Below, one piece after another: positions 24,564 through 32,517 of a stretch of DNA of 34,769 bases. The first letter of the stretch is position 1. Each line of letters opens with the position of its first letter. Position numbers and translations under genes: made by a program. The notes under the pieces were generated by a model. It was not told where the DNA came from, did not search any database, and saw only the letters and a list, made by a program, of their open reading frames with translations. The stretch is from Lachnospiraceae bacterium (GTDB lineage: Bacteria > Bacillota > Clostridia > Lachnospirales > Lachnospiraceae): assembly GCA_016290595.1 (NCBI GenBank), contig JAEEUR010000019.1:1-34769 (forward strand), written 5' to 3'.

Positions 24564-26060
24564 ATGAGCCTGACGGAACGGCTGGAAAAATGCTATCAGA
24601 TGTGCGACCTGATCACGGCCGCCGAGGTCAGCGATTCCGCGAACCGGAATCTGCGGAGCCTCCTGCGGGTCGATCTGGTCAATTTCTGTGTTTATCTGGC
24701 TTACGCGGACAATATCATGAGCCGGGAGGAGGAGACGCTGATCCGGGAGACCTTTGATTATCCTCTGAACTGGGCGAACCGCTCGGACGCGCTGAACGCC
24801 CTGAACAAGGAAGGCGGCTTCGCCAAAAAGATCCCGACGGCCATCAAGTATTTTATCCTCGCGGACGCGGGGCGGCGGATTAAGAACGATCCCTTCCGCA
24901 ACCAGAAGACCGCGTATCTGGTCCAGACCTACGATGAGATCGGCCGCGCCATGGCCGCGTTGAGCAACGATGCGGAGGTCGGCAAGGCCGCTGACGCCTA
25001 CGTCAAGATGCTTGACAAGTTCATCGAGGGCTACGGCCTGTTCCGCAACAAGAACGTCCGCATCAGCGGCGGAAAGCCCGCGAACACGTCCGGGACCCCG
25101 GTCAAGCCCGTCAACGTTTCCGGCAAGCCGGGCGGACCGGCTTCGGCGGCGGCGGACCGTCCAGGCGGCGGAAGCACTGCGGCGGGAACGGCCCAGAACG
25201 CGGAACCGCCCGCGCAGCAGCCTCTGCCCGAGCTGGACCAGGCCCGCATCGACGAAATCATGAGCGAGCTGAACCAGCTGGTGGGCTTAAAGACCGTAAA
25301 AGAGGAGATCTTCCGCCTGGTGGACCTTCTGCGCGTGCAGCGCATGCGCAGCGAGGTCGGTCTGCAGAACAAGGGCACCTCGCGGCACATGGTTTTCTAC
25401 GGCAACCCCGGCACCGGCAAGACCACCGTGGCGCGCCTTTTAGCGGATATCTACCGCGAGCTGGGCCTGCTTCCGACCGGCCAGCTGGTGGAGGTGGACC
25501 GCTCCGGCCTCGTGGGCGGCTACGTGGGCCAGACCGCCATCAAGACCAGCGAGGTCATCGACCAGGCGATGGGCGGCGTGCTGTTCATCGACGAAGCCTA
25601 CACCTTAACGGCGAACAAGGGCCAGAACGATTTCGGGCAGGAGGCCGTGGACACGATCCTGAAGGCGATGGAAGACTACCGCGACCAGATGATCGTGATC
25701 GTGGCGGGCTACACCGAGCTCATGAAGGAATTTCTGGAGACGAACCCGGGCCTCAAGTCCCGTTTCAACTATTTTATCGAATTCCCGGACTATACGCCGG
25801 AGGAGCTGGTGGCGATCCTGGAGCTGCAGTGCAAAAAGAATGAGTACACGCTCTCGGAGGAGGCGAAGGAGAAGGCGGTGCGGATCTTTACCGAACGCTG
25901 CGCCAACAAGCCGGAGAACTTCGCCAACGCCCGCGAGGTCCGCAACTTCATGGAAAAAGCCATGCTGAACCATGCGGGCCGCGTCACGAAGCTGCCGAAA
26001 AAGGCCCGGACCAAAAAGGTCCTGAGCCAGCTGGAAGCGGAGGATCTGGGAGAACTATGA
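24564..26060 (+). CDS. CbbX/SpoVK-type AAA ATPase with N-terminal TerB-like domain
   Basis: A 498-residue protein. The N-terminal part (about 1-165) is helical; the VYLAYADNIMSREEETLIRE segment resembles the acidic motif of TerB-like domains. A Gly/Pro/Ala-rich linker (about 170-225) follows. The AAA+ module (about 230-490) has Walker A GNPGTGKT (280-287), Walker B LFIDEA (Asp343, Glu344), a sensor region VIVAGYTELM and the arginine-finger segment GLKSRFNY. This module type is shared by CbbX (rubisco activase), SpoVK and the EccA proteins of type VII secretion, which remodel protein complexes. The target is unknown. The ATG is preceded by GGGAGGG. Its stop overlaps the next start in ATGA. Confidence 0.85.
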   Translation: MSLTERLEKCYQMCDLITAAEVSDSANRNLRSLLRVDLVNFCVYLAYADNIMSREEETLIRETFDYPLNWANRSDALNALNKEGGFAKKIPTAIKYFILADAGRRIKNDPFRNQKTAYLVQTYDEIGRAMAALSNDAEVGKAADAYVKMLDKFIEGYGLFRNKNVRISGGKPANTSGTPVKPVNVSGKPGGPASAAADRPGGGSTAAGTAQNAEPPAQQPLPELDQARIDEIMSELNQLVGLKTVKEEIFRLVDLLRVQRMRSEVGLQNKGTSRHMVFYGNPGTGKTTVARLLADIYRELGLLPTGQLVEVDRSGLVGGYVGQTAIKTSEVIDQAMGGVLFIDEAYTLTANKGQNDFGQEAVDTILKAMEDYRDQMIVIVAGYTELMKEFLETNPGLKSRFNYFIEFPDYTPEELVAILELQCKKNEYTLSEEAKEKAVRIFTERCANKPENFANAREVRNFMEKAMLNHAGRVTKLPKKARTKKVLSQLEAEDLGEL

Positions 26061-28039
26061 GAGTCCTTGTCATCGGCGGCGGCGCGGCCGGCATGATGGC
26101 GGCGCTTGCGGCGGCGGAAAACGGCGCGCAGACGGTCCTGCTGGAAAAGAATGAAAAGCTGGGCAAAAAGCTCTTCATTACCGGCAAGGGACGCTGCAAC
26201 CTGACCAACGACGCGGAGCGGGAGACGTTTTTCGCACATATCCTGCGGAATCCCCGCTTCTTATATTCCGCCTACAGCCGCTTTGACAACGCCGCGATGA
26301 TGGGGCTGATGGAGGACGGCGGGCTGCGCCTGAAGACCGAACGGGGCGGAAGAGTGTTTCCGGCCTCGGACAAGTCCTCCGACGTGATCCGCGCGCTGGA
26401 ACGCCTGCTGGAAAAGGCCGGCGTGAAGGTTCGCCTGAACACGGAGGTCCTTGAGCTGCTGACGGAAGAAGAGCCGGCCGGAAGCAAAACCGGCCGCATC
26501 GTCACGGGCCTTCTGGTCCGAAGCGGCGGGAAGAAAGAAAAGCTGAGCGCGGACCGGGTGATCGTCGCGACCGGAGGCTTAAGCTATCCGGCCACCGGCT
26601 CCACCGGGGACGGCTACGAATTCGCGAAGGCCTGCGGCCACGGCGTGACGCCGCTCAGCCCTTCGCTGGTACCCTTCGAAGCGGCCTTCGAGGGGGAGGC
26701 CGGAAAGAGGCACAGCCCCGCGGATCTGATGGGCTTAAGCCTGAAAAACGTCTCCCTCAGCGCCTTCCTGAAGGGGAAAAAGGTCTTTGAGGAGCAGGGC
26801 GAGATGCTCTTTACGCACTTCGGCGTCAGCGGGCCGCTGGTGCTGTCCGCCTCCGCCGTGACCGGCGAAGGGATCGCGCTGAAGAAGGAAGAAGCCCGGC
26901 TGCTGATCGATCTTAAGCCCGCCCTCTCGGAGGAGCAGCTGGAAGCCCGGCTGATCCGCGACACGGAAGCGGCCGGCGCGAAGTCCCTGCACACGCTGCT
27001 CGGGGGCTATCTGCCCAAGGCCCTGATCCCGGTCGTCCTGACGCAGGCGGCGCTTGACGGCGCGGCGAAAGCGGCGGCTTTGAGCAAAAAAGACCGCGCC
27101 GCCCTGATCCGGAGCCTGAAGGGCCTGCCGATGAAAGTGACGGCTCTGCGCGGCTTTCCGGAAGCCATCGTCACGCGGGGCGGGATATCGGTCAAAGAGA
27201 TCGATCCGAAGACCATGGAATCCAAACTTGTCAGAAACCTGTTCTTTGCCGGCGAGGTCCTGGACCTGGACGGCACGACGGGAGGCTATAATCTGCAGAT
27301 CGCCTGGACGACAGGCCGGGCGGCGGGAATAAGCGCCGCTACAGAAAAGAAGAAAGAGGAACCCAGCATGAACACCAATCGCAACATTGCCATCGACGGA
27401 CCGGCCGGCTCCGGCAAGAGCACCATCGCCAAACGGGTCGCGAAGGAGACGGGACTGATCTACGTGGACACCGGCGCGATGTACCGCGCCATGGCGATCT
27501 ACTTCCTGCGCAGGGGGCTTTCCCCGGACGACGAGGCCGGCATCACCGCCGCCTGCGGGAAGGCTGACGTGACGATCGGCTACGAAAAAGGCTCGCAGCA
27601 GGTCTACCTGAACGAGGAGAACGTGACGGGCTTCCTGCGGGAGGAGGCCGTCGGCCAGATGGCTTCCGCTTCTTCGGTGTATGCGGCGGTCCGGGAAAAG
27701 ATGAAGACCCTCCAGCAGCGGCTTGGCCGGGAAAAGAACGTGGTCATGGACGGCCGGGATATCGGCACCGTGATCCTGCCGGACGCCTTCCTGAAGATCT
27801 ACATGACCGCCTCCGTGGAGGTCCGCGCGAAGAGACGCTTCGAGGAGCTCCTGGCCAAGGGACAGTCGGCGGATCTGGCCGTGGTGGCGCGGGAGATCAA
27901 GGAACGCGACTGGCGGGACATGCACCGCGATATCGCGCCGTTAAAGCAGGCGGAGGACGCCGTGCTGCTCGACACCTCCGACATGAGCATCGAGGAAGTG
28001 ACGGAAACCGTCCTGAAGCTGTACCGGGAGAAGCAATGA
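26057..28039 (+). CDS. Fusion of HI0933/YhiN-type flavoprotein and cytidylate kinase
   Basis: One 660-residue open frame joins two proteins usually encoded apart. Residues 1-430 are an HI0933/YhiN-type flavoprotein: the FAD site is VIGGGAAG (6-13), then GKGRCNLTN, GGRVFPASDKSSDV, IVATGGLSYPATGSTGDGY and the family's C-terminal GGYNLQIAWTTGRAAG. Residues 438-660 are a full-length cytidylate kinase (about 223 residues) with P-loop GPAGSGKST (448-456), VDTGAMYRA, MDGRDIGTV and the KERDWRDMHRDIAPL region. The linker is SAATEKKKEEPS. The kinase ATG at 27368 has its own GAGGA seven bases upstream, so free Cmk may also be made. Cytidylate kinase phosphorylates CMP and dCMP. The flavoprotein's substrate is unknown. 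Overlaps with both neighbours show tight coupling. Confidence 0.88.
   Translation: MRVLVIGGGAAGMMAALAAAENGAQTVLLEKNEKLGKKLFITGKGRCNLTNDAERETFFAHILRNPRFLYSAYSRFDNAAMMGLMEDGGLRLKTERGGRVFPASDKSSDVIRALERLLEKAGVKVRLNTEVLELLTEEEPAGSKTGRIVTGLLVRSGGKKEKLSADRVIVATGGLSYPATGSTGDGYEFAKACGHGVTPLSPSLVPFEAAFEGEAGKRHSPADLMGLSLKNVSLSAFLKGKKVFEEQGEMLFTHFGVSGPLVLSASAVTGEGIALKKEEARLLIDLKPALSEEQLEARLIRDTEAAGAKSLHTLLGGYLPKALIPVVLTQAALDGAAKAAALSKKDRAALIRSLKGLPMKVTALRGFPEAIVTRGGISVKEIDPKTMESKLVRNLFFAGEVLDLDGTTGGYNLQIAWTTGRAAGISAATEKKKEEPSMNTNRNIAIDGPAGSGKSTIAKRVAKETGLIYVDTGAMYRAMAIYFLRRGLSPDDEAGITAACGKADVTIGYEKGSQQVYLNEENVTGFLREEAVGQMASASSVYAAVREKMKTLQQRLGREKNVVMDGRDIGTVILPDAFLKIYMTASVEVRAKRRFEELLAKGQSADLAVVAREIKERDWRDMHRDIAPLKQAEDAVLLDTSDMSIEEVTETVLKLYREKQ
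27356..27370 (+). promoter_or_regulatory. cmk: Internal ribosome binding site and start for cytidylate kinase
   Basis: GAGGA at 27356-27360, a 7-nt spacer and ATG at 27368-27370, in the same frame as the upstream flavoprotein. It marks the ancestral start of cmk and may still give a separate kinase of 223 residues (27368-28039). Confidence 0.6.
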
Positions 28040-28929
28040 ACCGTGTAGAGACCTGTGAACATGCCGGCTTCTGCTTCGGCGTGGAGCGGGCCGTGGCGCT
28101 GGTGGAGCGGCTGTTAGAGGAGCTGGGAGCGAGCGATGCGAGCGGTTCCGATAACAAACGCGATGCGTTTGTTCGTCCTCTTTACACCTACGGCCCCATC
28201 ATCCACAACGAGGCGGTGGTGGAGGACTTCGAGGCCCGCGGCGTGAGGATCCTGGACGGGCCGGAAGCGTTAAAGACCGCGGTTCCCGGCACTCTTGTTA
28301 TCCGTTCCCACGGCGTCTCCCGGGCGGAGCAGGAGCTGATGGAATCGCTGGGCTTTACGGTGGAGGACGCGACCTGTCCCTTCGTCAAGGCGATCCACCG
28401 CCGGGTGCAGGAGGCTTCCGAAGTGGGCCGCACGGTCTTTATCACGGGCGATCCCGCGCACGCGGAGGTGCAGGCGATCGTGGGCTGGTGCGAAAGCCGG
28501 CCGTACGTGATCCGGAACGAGGACGATATCCCCGATCTGGACCCCGGAACGCCCGTCACCGTCGTCAGCCAGACAACTTTTCATGTAAATAATTTTAAAA
28601 AAATAGTTGAAAACATTTTGAAAAGATATTATAATGCGTTTGTTGTGAATACAATCTGCAATGCCACACAGATCAGACAGCAGGAGACGGAGGAATTGGC
28701 GCGGAAAGCGGACGCGATGATCGTCATCGGGGGAAGCAAAAGCTCCAATACGCGTAAGCTGGTGGAAATCTGTGAGGCCAATTGCGCCAGAACCTACTAT
28801 GTCCGGAATTTTGAGGACTTAATGCAGCAAGGTTTCCAACCGGTACGTTTCGTGGGCATCACAGCAGGGGCCAGCACCCCAAAGAATATTATTGAGGAGG
28901 TTCAAAATTTTGTCAGAAGTAAGTTTTGA
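28036..28929 (+). CDS. ispH: 4-hydroxy-3-methylbut-2-enyl diphosphate reductase
   Basis: A 297-residue IspH, the last enzyme of the methylerythritol phosphate pathway, making IPP and DMAPP with a 4Fe-4S cluster. The three cluster cysteines are Cys13 (GFCFGVERA), Cys114 (DATCPFV) and Cys208 (NTICNATQ). Substrate-binding segments YTYGPIIHN, RSHGVS, QTTF and the Ser/Asn segment SKSSNT are all present. Two oddities: residues about 31-47 (ASDASGSDNKRDAF) are an insertion not usual in the family, encoded by repeat-like DNA, and bases 28575-28670 use strikingly AT-rich codons although the protein there is normal. It overlaps the cytidylate kinase stop (ATGA) and the rpsA start by 20 bp; in several clostridia ispH and rpsA are fused. 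Confidence 0.94.
   Translation: MNRVETCEHAGFCFGVERAVALVERLLEELGASDASGSDNKRDAFVRPLYTYGPIIHNEAVVEDFEARGVRILDGPEALKTAVPGTLVIRSHGVSRAEQELMESLGFTVEDATCPFVKAIHRRVQEASEVGRTVFITGDPAHAEVQAIVGWCESRPYVIRNEDDIPDLDPGTPVTVVSQTTFHVNNFKKIVENILKRYYNAFVVNTICNATQIRQQETEELARKADAMIVIGGSKSSNTRKLVEICEANCARTYYVRNFEDLMQQGFQPVRFVGITAGASTPKNIIEEVQNFVRSKF
28129..28173 (+). repeat. Repeat-like palindromic insertion within ispH
   Basis: A perfect inverted repeat AACAAACGC-GAT-GCGTTTGTT (28153-28173) follows a direct repeat of GCGAGCG (28129-28135 and 28138-28144). GCGATGCG occurs in both halves. The block is in frame and encodes about 15 residues after the first helix of IspH, before YTYGPII. Confidence 0.6.
28607..28635 (+). 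promoter_or_regulatory. Internal sigma-A promoter for rpsA, inside ispH
   Basis: TTGAAA at 28607-28612, a 17-bp spacer and a perfect TATAAT at 28630-28635, in a patch with only 7 G or C among 55 bases (28581-28635). The start would be near 28642, about 270 nt before the rpsA start codon. Confidence 0.7.
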
Positions 28930-30091
28930 ACAAATGCTGAATGAAGAAGGATCCCTTAACCAGATACGTACGGGTGCTATCGTCACAGGCACGGTCATCG
29001 GTGTGAAGGACAATGAGATCAACCTGAACATCGGTTACAAGGCCGACGGTGTTATCACTAAGTCGGAGTATACGAATGACGCGGCACTGGACTTAAAAGA
29101 AGCAGTCCATATCGGCGACGAGCTCCGTGTAAAGGTGTTAAAGGTCAATGACGGCGAAGGTCAGGTGCTCTTATCCTACCGGCGCCTTGCCGTGGACAGA
29201 GCCTACGAGCTTCTGCAGGAGTCCTGCGAGAAGGGCACCGTCCTGAAGGGCAAGGTCTCTCAGGTCACCACCGGCGGCTTAAGCGTCATGGTGGGCGGCG
29301 TCCGCGTCTTTATCCCCGCGAGCATGGTCTCGGATCGCTTCGAGTTTGATTTAAGCCACTATCAGGATCAGGAAGTGGAATTCGTGATCACGGAATGCGT
29401 TCCCCGCAAGCGCCGGGTGATCGGCAACCGCAAGAAAGTCCTCATCGACCGCAAGGAAGCGGCCGAACAGGCTCTGCTTTCCTCCATCGAAGAGGGCATG
29501 ATTCTGGAAGGCACGGTCCGCAGCCTGACGGATTTCGGCGCTTTCATCGATCTGGGCGGCGCCGACGGTCTGCTGCACATTTCCGAGATGGGCTGGGGCC
29601 GCTACGAGCATCCGAAGAAGGTCTTCACCGTCGGTCAGAAGGTGGAAGTCTTCGTGAAGAGCATCAAGGGCAAGAAGATCAGCCTTTCCATGAAGTTCCC
29701 GGATCAGAACCCGTGGCTGAATGCGGATGAGAAGTACGCGATCGGCAACGTGGTCAAGGGTACCGTGGCCCGCATGCAGGATTTCGGCGCTTTCGTACAG
29801 CTGGCGCCCGGCGTTGACGCGCTGCTGCACGTGTCCCAGATCTCTCCCGAACGCATCGAGAAGCCTTCGGACGTCCTGAAGGTCGGCCAGGAGATCGAAG
29901 CCAAGGTCGTGGAGTACGACAGCGAGAACAAGCGCATCAGCATCTCCATCAAGGCGCTCGAGATGGACCGGGAACGGCCCGCCGAGACCCCGACCATTGA
30001 GATCCCCGCCGAGGTGACGGCTGCCGTCCAGAACGGCGCGGAAGCGGTCCAGACGCTGGCCGACGTCCTTCCCGAGGTTCCGGAAGAATAA
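28910..30091 (+). CDS. rpsA: Ribosomal protein S1-type RNA-binding protein, four S1 domains
   Basis: A 393-residue protein with four S1 (OB-fold) domains at about 20-90, 105-175, 190-262 and 275-347. The last two carry the best-conserved RNA-binding pattern (LTDFGAFIDLGGADGLLHIS and MQDFGAFVQLAPGVDALLHV). Short Firmicute S1 proteins have this four-domain form and lack the two ribosome-binding N-terminal domains of E. coli S1, so their role in initiation may differ. The start chosen is TTG at 28910, with GAGGAGG nine bases upstream; the in-frame TTG at 28892 would lie within that site. The gene overlaps ispH by 20 bp. An internal promoter in ispH can supply extra transcript. A strong terminator follows. 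Confidence 0.92.
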   Translation: MSEVSFEQMLNEEGSLNQIRTGAIVTGTVIGVKDNEINLNIGYKADGVITKSEYTNDAALDLKEAVHIGDELRVKVLKVNDGEGQVLLSYRRLAVDRAYELLQESCEKGTVLKGKVSQVTTGGLSVMVGGVRVFIPASMVSDRFEFDLSHYQDQEVEFVITECVPRKRRVIGNRKKVLIDRKEAAEQALLSSIEEGMILEGTVRSLTDFGAFIDLGGADGLLHISEMGWGRYEHPKKVFTVGQKVEVFVKSIKGKKISLSMKFPDQNPWLNADEKYAIGNVVKGTVARMQDFGAFVQLAPGVDALLHVSQISPERIEKPSDVLKVGQEIEAKVVEYDSENKRISISIKALEMDRERPAETPTIEIPAEVTAAVQNGAEAVQTLADVLPEVPEE

Positions 30092-30108
30092 GAGGACAGG
30101 AATTCTGT

Positions 30109-30137
30109 AAAAAAAGCAGGGGTGACCCTGCTTTTTT
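30109..30137. terminator. Terminator after rpsA
   Basis: GCAGGG (30116-30121) and CCCTGC (30126-30131) with a GTGA tetraloop, preceded by seven A and followed by six T. It ends the operon. Confidence 0.9.
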
Positions 30138-30186
30138 GCTTGGCAGAAGAGGGATTCGGCAGCCGGCGGACATTCGTAAAAAAACC

Positions 30187-30215
30187 TTGATTTTCTCGCC
30201 GCTTTGCGGTATTAT
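30187..30215 (+). promoter_or_regulatory. Sigma-A promoter of the lipoprotein gene
   Basis: TTGATT at 30187-30192, a 17-bp spacer and TATTAT at 30210-30215, about 30 bp before the ATG at 30247. Confidence 0.75.
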
Positions 30216-30246
30216 GTTCCTGTACTGTGGGTACAGGGAGGTTATT

Positions 30247-31002
30247 ATGCTTTCTTTCAAAAAATATATCGTTCCCGTCCTGGTCCTGCTGCTGGCGCTG
30301 ACCGCCTGCAGCAATGACGCGACACCGACCAGCACGGCGGATCCCTCACAGCCGCCCGCCACGCTGCCCTTCAATCCGTCATCCCATACGTCGGTCCAGA
30401 CGACGGCGCCGTCCGAGGCCGTAACGGCGGAACCGACGACGGAGGAACTGCCGGCAGATTATCCTTTCGAACCGGTCACGAGCGGTATCTACGTCACGCG
30501 GGACGGAGGGATCAAGAGCGCGGAGCTGACGGATTTCGACAACAGCGCCTTTGAAACGGCGCGCTACAGCGAAGCCGAACTGAAGCTCTTCGTACAGAGC
30601 CGCGTCAAAGCCTACAACGAAGCGAAGCAGCAGGAAGCGATCACCGTCGATCTGCTCCAGGTCAAGGACAAGATCGCCGAGCTGATCCTGAATTACGCGA
30701 CCTTTGACGACTTCATGACCTTCCAGGGCTCGGACTTCGGCGTACGTTCGCTGACGCTCCTGACCCGGGAGAACGCCATCCGCAACTACGATATCCGGGA
30801 TCTGAAGGACCCTTCGGGCAGCTCCGTAGACCTTCTGACGGCGCTCCGCCAGTCCGATCTGCACGTCCTGGCCATCAGCGGCCGGGTGCATGTGACGGTG
30901 AACGGCAATATTACGGCTCTTTCGGAAGGACTGATCCTGACCGGAGTCAACTCGGTGCGATGTGACAGCGACCAGGCGGTCTCCTTCATCATTTTCCGCT
31001 GA
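30247..31002 (+). CDS. Lipoprotein of unknown function
   Basis: A 251-residue predicted lipoprotein: signal with lipobox LTAC (Cys21), then a Thr/Ser/Pro-rich stretch to about residue 70 that looks like a flexible wall-spanning linker, then a folded C-terminal part of about 180 residues. That part starts with VTSGIYVTRDGGIKSAELTDFD, has a helix around VKAYNEAKQQ, and ends with the beta-rich VHVTVNGNITALSEGLILTG. No family is recognised with confidence. The ATG at 30247 has GGGAGG upstream and sits right after a good promoter; longer in-frame starts reach into the promoter and terminator and are rejected. It is a single-gene transcript between two terminators. Confidence 0.82.
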   Translation: MLSFKKYIVPVLVLLLALTACSNDATPTSTADPSQPPATLPFNPSSHTSVQTTAPSEAVTAEPTTEELPADYPFEPVTSGIYVTRDGGIKSAELTDFDNSAFETARYSEAELKLFVQSRVKAYNEAKQQEAITVDLLQVKDKIAELILNYATFDDFMTFQGSDFGVRSLTLLTRENAIRNYDIRDLKDPSGSSVDLLTALRQSDLHVLAISGRVHVTVNGNITALSEGLILTGVNSVRCDSDQAVSFIIFR

Positions 31003-31026
31003 GTCCTGATAATTGAAAGCTTTCGG

Positions 31027-31057
31027 TACGGGAATGGGCGGACCACTCCCGTATTTT
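31027..31057 (+). terminator. Terminator after the lipoprotein gene
   Basis: TACGGGAATGG (31027-31037) pairs with CCACTCCCGTA (31043-31053) with one mismatch, followed by TTTT. It stands just 39 bp before the glycyl-tRNA synthetase start, so that gene needs readthrough or a start within this short gap. Confidence 0.75.
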
Positions 31058-31095
31058 ATACAAAACGGAACAACCCTTCAAAGGAGAAAAAAACG

Positions 31096-32490
31096 ATGGA
31101 AAAAACGATGGACAAGATCGTGGCGCTATGCAAATCCCGGGGCTTCATTTTCCCCGGTTCCGAAATATACGGCGGCCTGGCCAACACCTGGGACTACGGC
31201 CCGCTTGGCGTCGAACTGAAGAACAATATCAAGAAGGCCTGGTGGCAGAAATTCGTGCAGGAGAACCCGTACAACGTGGGCCTGGACGCCGCCATCCTGA
31301 TGAATCCGCAGACCTGGGTGGCAAGCGGCCATCTGGCTGGCTTCTCGGATCCCCTGATGGACTGCCGCGAGTGCCACGAGCGCTTCCGCGCGGACAAGCT
31401 GATCGAGGACTGGTGCGCGGAGAACAGCTTTGCCCTGCCCAAGCCCATCGACGCCTTCTCCCAGGATGAGATGAAGGCATTCGTGGAAGAGCACGCGATC
31501 CCCTGCCCGACCTGCGGCAAGCACAACTTTACCGATATCCGTCAGTTCAACCTGATGTTCAAGACCTTCCAGGGCGTCACCGAAAACAGCAAGAACACCA
31601 TCTATCTGCGGCCGGAGACCGCGCAGGGCATCTTCACGAACTTCGTGAACGTGCAGCGCACCACCCGCAAAAAACTGCCCTTCGGCATCGGCCAGGTCGG
31701 CAAGTCCTTCCGCAATGAGATCACGCCCGGCAACTTCATCTTCCGCGTACGTGAATTCGAGCAGATGGAGCTGGAGTTCTTCTGCAAGCCCGGCACCGAT
31801 CTGGAATGGTTCGACTACTGGCGCGCCTTCTGCAAAAACTGGCTGCTTTCCATCGGCTTAAAGGAGGAGGATATCCGCCTGCGCGACCACGATCCCGAAG
31901 AGCTGGTATTCTACTCCAAGGCGACGACCGACTTCGAATACCTCTTCCCCTTCGGTTGGGGCGAGCTCTGGGGCGTGGCGGACCGCACCGACTACGACCT
32001 GACCCAGCACATGAATACCTCCGGCCAGGATATGACCTACTTCGATCCGGACACGAACGAACGCTACGTGCCGTACGTGATCGAGCCTTCGCTGGGCGTG
32101 GAGCGCAGCGTCCTGGCGGTGCTCTGCGGCGCCTACGACGAGGAAGTATTAAATGCGGAAAAGAACGACGTCCGCACGGTCCTGCACTTTAATCCGGCTA
32201 TCGCGCCGGTCAAGATCGCGGTGCTGCCGCTCTCCAAGAAGCTGAGCGAAGACGCGGAGAAGATCTACGGCGAACTGTGCAGATACTGGAACTGCGAATA
32301 CGACGTGACCGGCAATATCGGCAAGCGCTACCGCCGGCAGGATGAGATCGGCACGCCTTACTGCGTGACCTACGATTTCGACTCCGAGACCGACGGAGCC
32401 GTCACCATCCGCGAGCGCGATACCATGGACCAGGTCCGGATCCCGGTCGCGGAACTGAAAAACTGGTTTGAGGATAAATTCCGTCTGTAA
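31096..32490 (+). CDS. glyQS: Glycyl-tRNA synthetase, single-chain homodimer type
   Basis: A 464-residue class II glycyl-tRNA synthetase of the alpha2 type found in many Gram-positive bacteria, archaea and eukaryotes, not the bacterial alpha/beta type. Motif 1 lies in [18 protein letters not shown], motif 2 is [20 protein letters not shown] and motif 3 is [18 protein letters not shown] zinc site is suggested by Cys90-x2-Cys93 and Cys137-x2-Cys140. The C-terminal anticodon-binding domain starts near residue 365 ([12 protein letters not shown]). AAAGGAG precedes the ATG. The 93 bp upstream are too short for a T-box. The wall hydrolase gene starts 27 bp after the stop. Confidence 0.96.
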   Translation: MEKTMDKIVALCKSRGFIFPGSEIYGGLANTWDYGPLGVELKNNIKKAWWQKFVQENPYNVGLDAAILMNPQTWVASGHLAGFSDPLMDCRECHERFRADKLIEDWCAENSFALPKPIDAFSQDEMKAFVEEHAIPCPTCGKHNFTDIRQFNLMFKTFQGVTENSKNTIYLRPETAQGIFTNFVNVQRTTRKKLPFGIGQVGKSFRNEITPGNFIFRVREFEQMELEFFCKPGTDLEWFDYWRAFCKNWLLSIGLKEEDIRLRDHDPEELVFYSKATTDFEYLFPFGWGELWGVADRTDYDLTQHMNTSGQDMTYFDPDTNERYVPYVIEPSLGVERSVLAVLCGAYDEEVLNAEKNDVRTVLHFNPAIAPVKIAVLPLSKKLSEDAEKIYGELCRYWNCEYDVTGNIGKRYRRQDEIGTPYCVTYDFDSETDGAVTIRERDTMDQVRIPVAELKNWFEDKFRL

Positions 32491-32517
32491 GAGGCGGCTC
32501 CGGAAAGGAGACCCGGG

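Noticed and set aside
31003..31095. Possible T-box or glycine riboswitch before glycyl-tRNA synthetase
   Set aside because: Only 93 bp are available, mostly taken by a terminator hairpin, and no T-box sequence or glycine aptamer core is seen.
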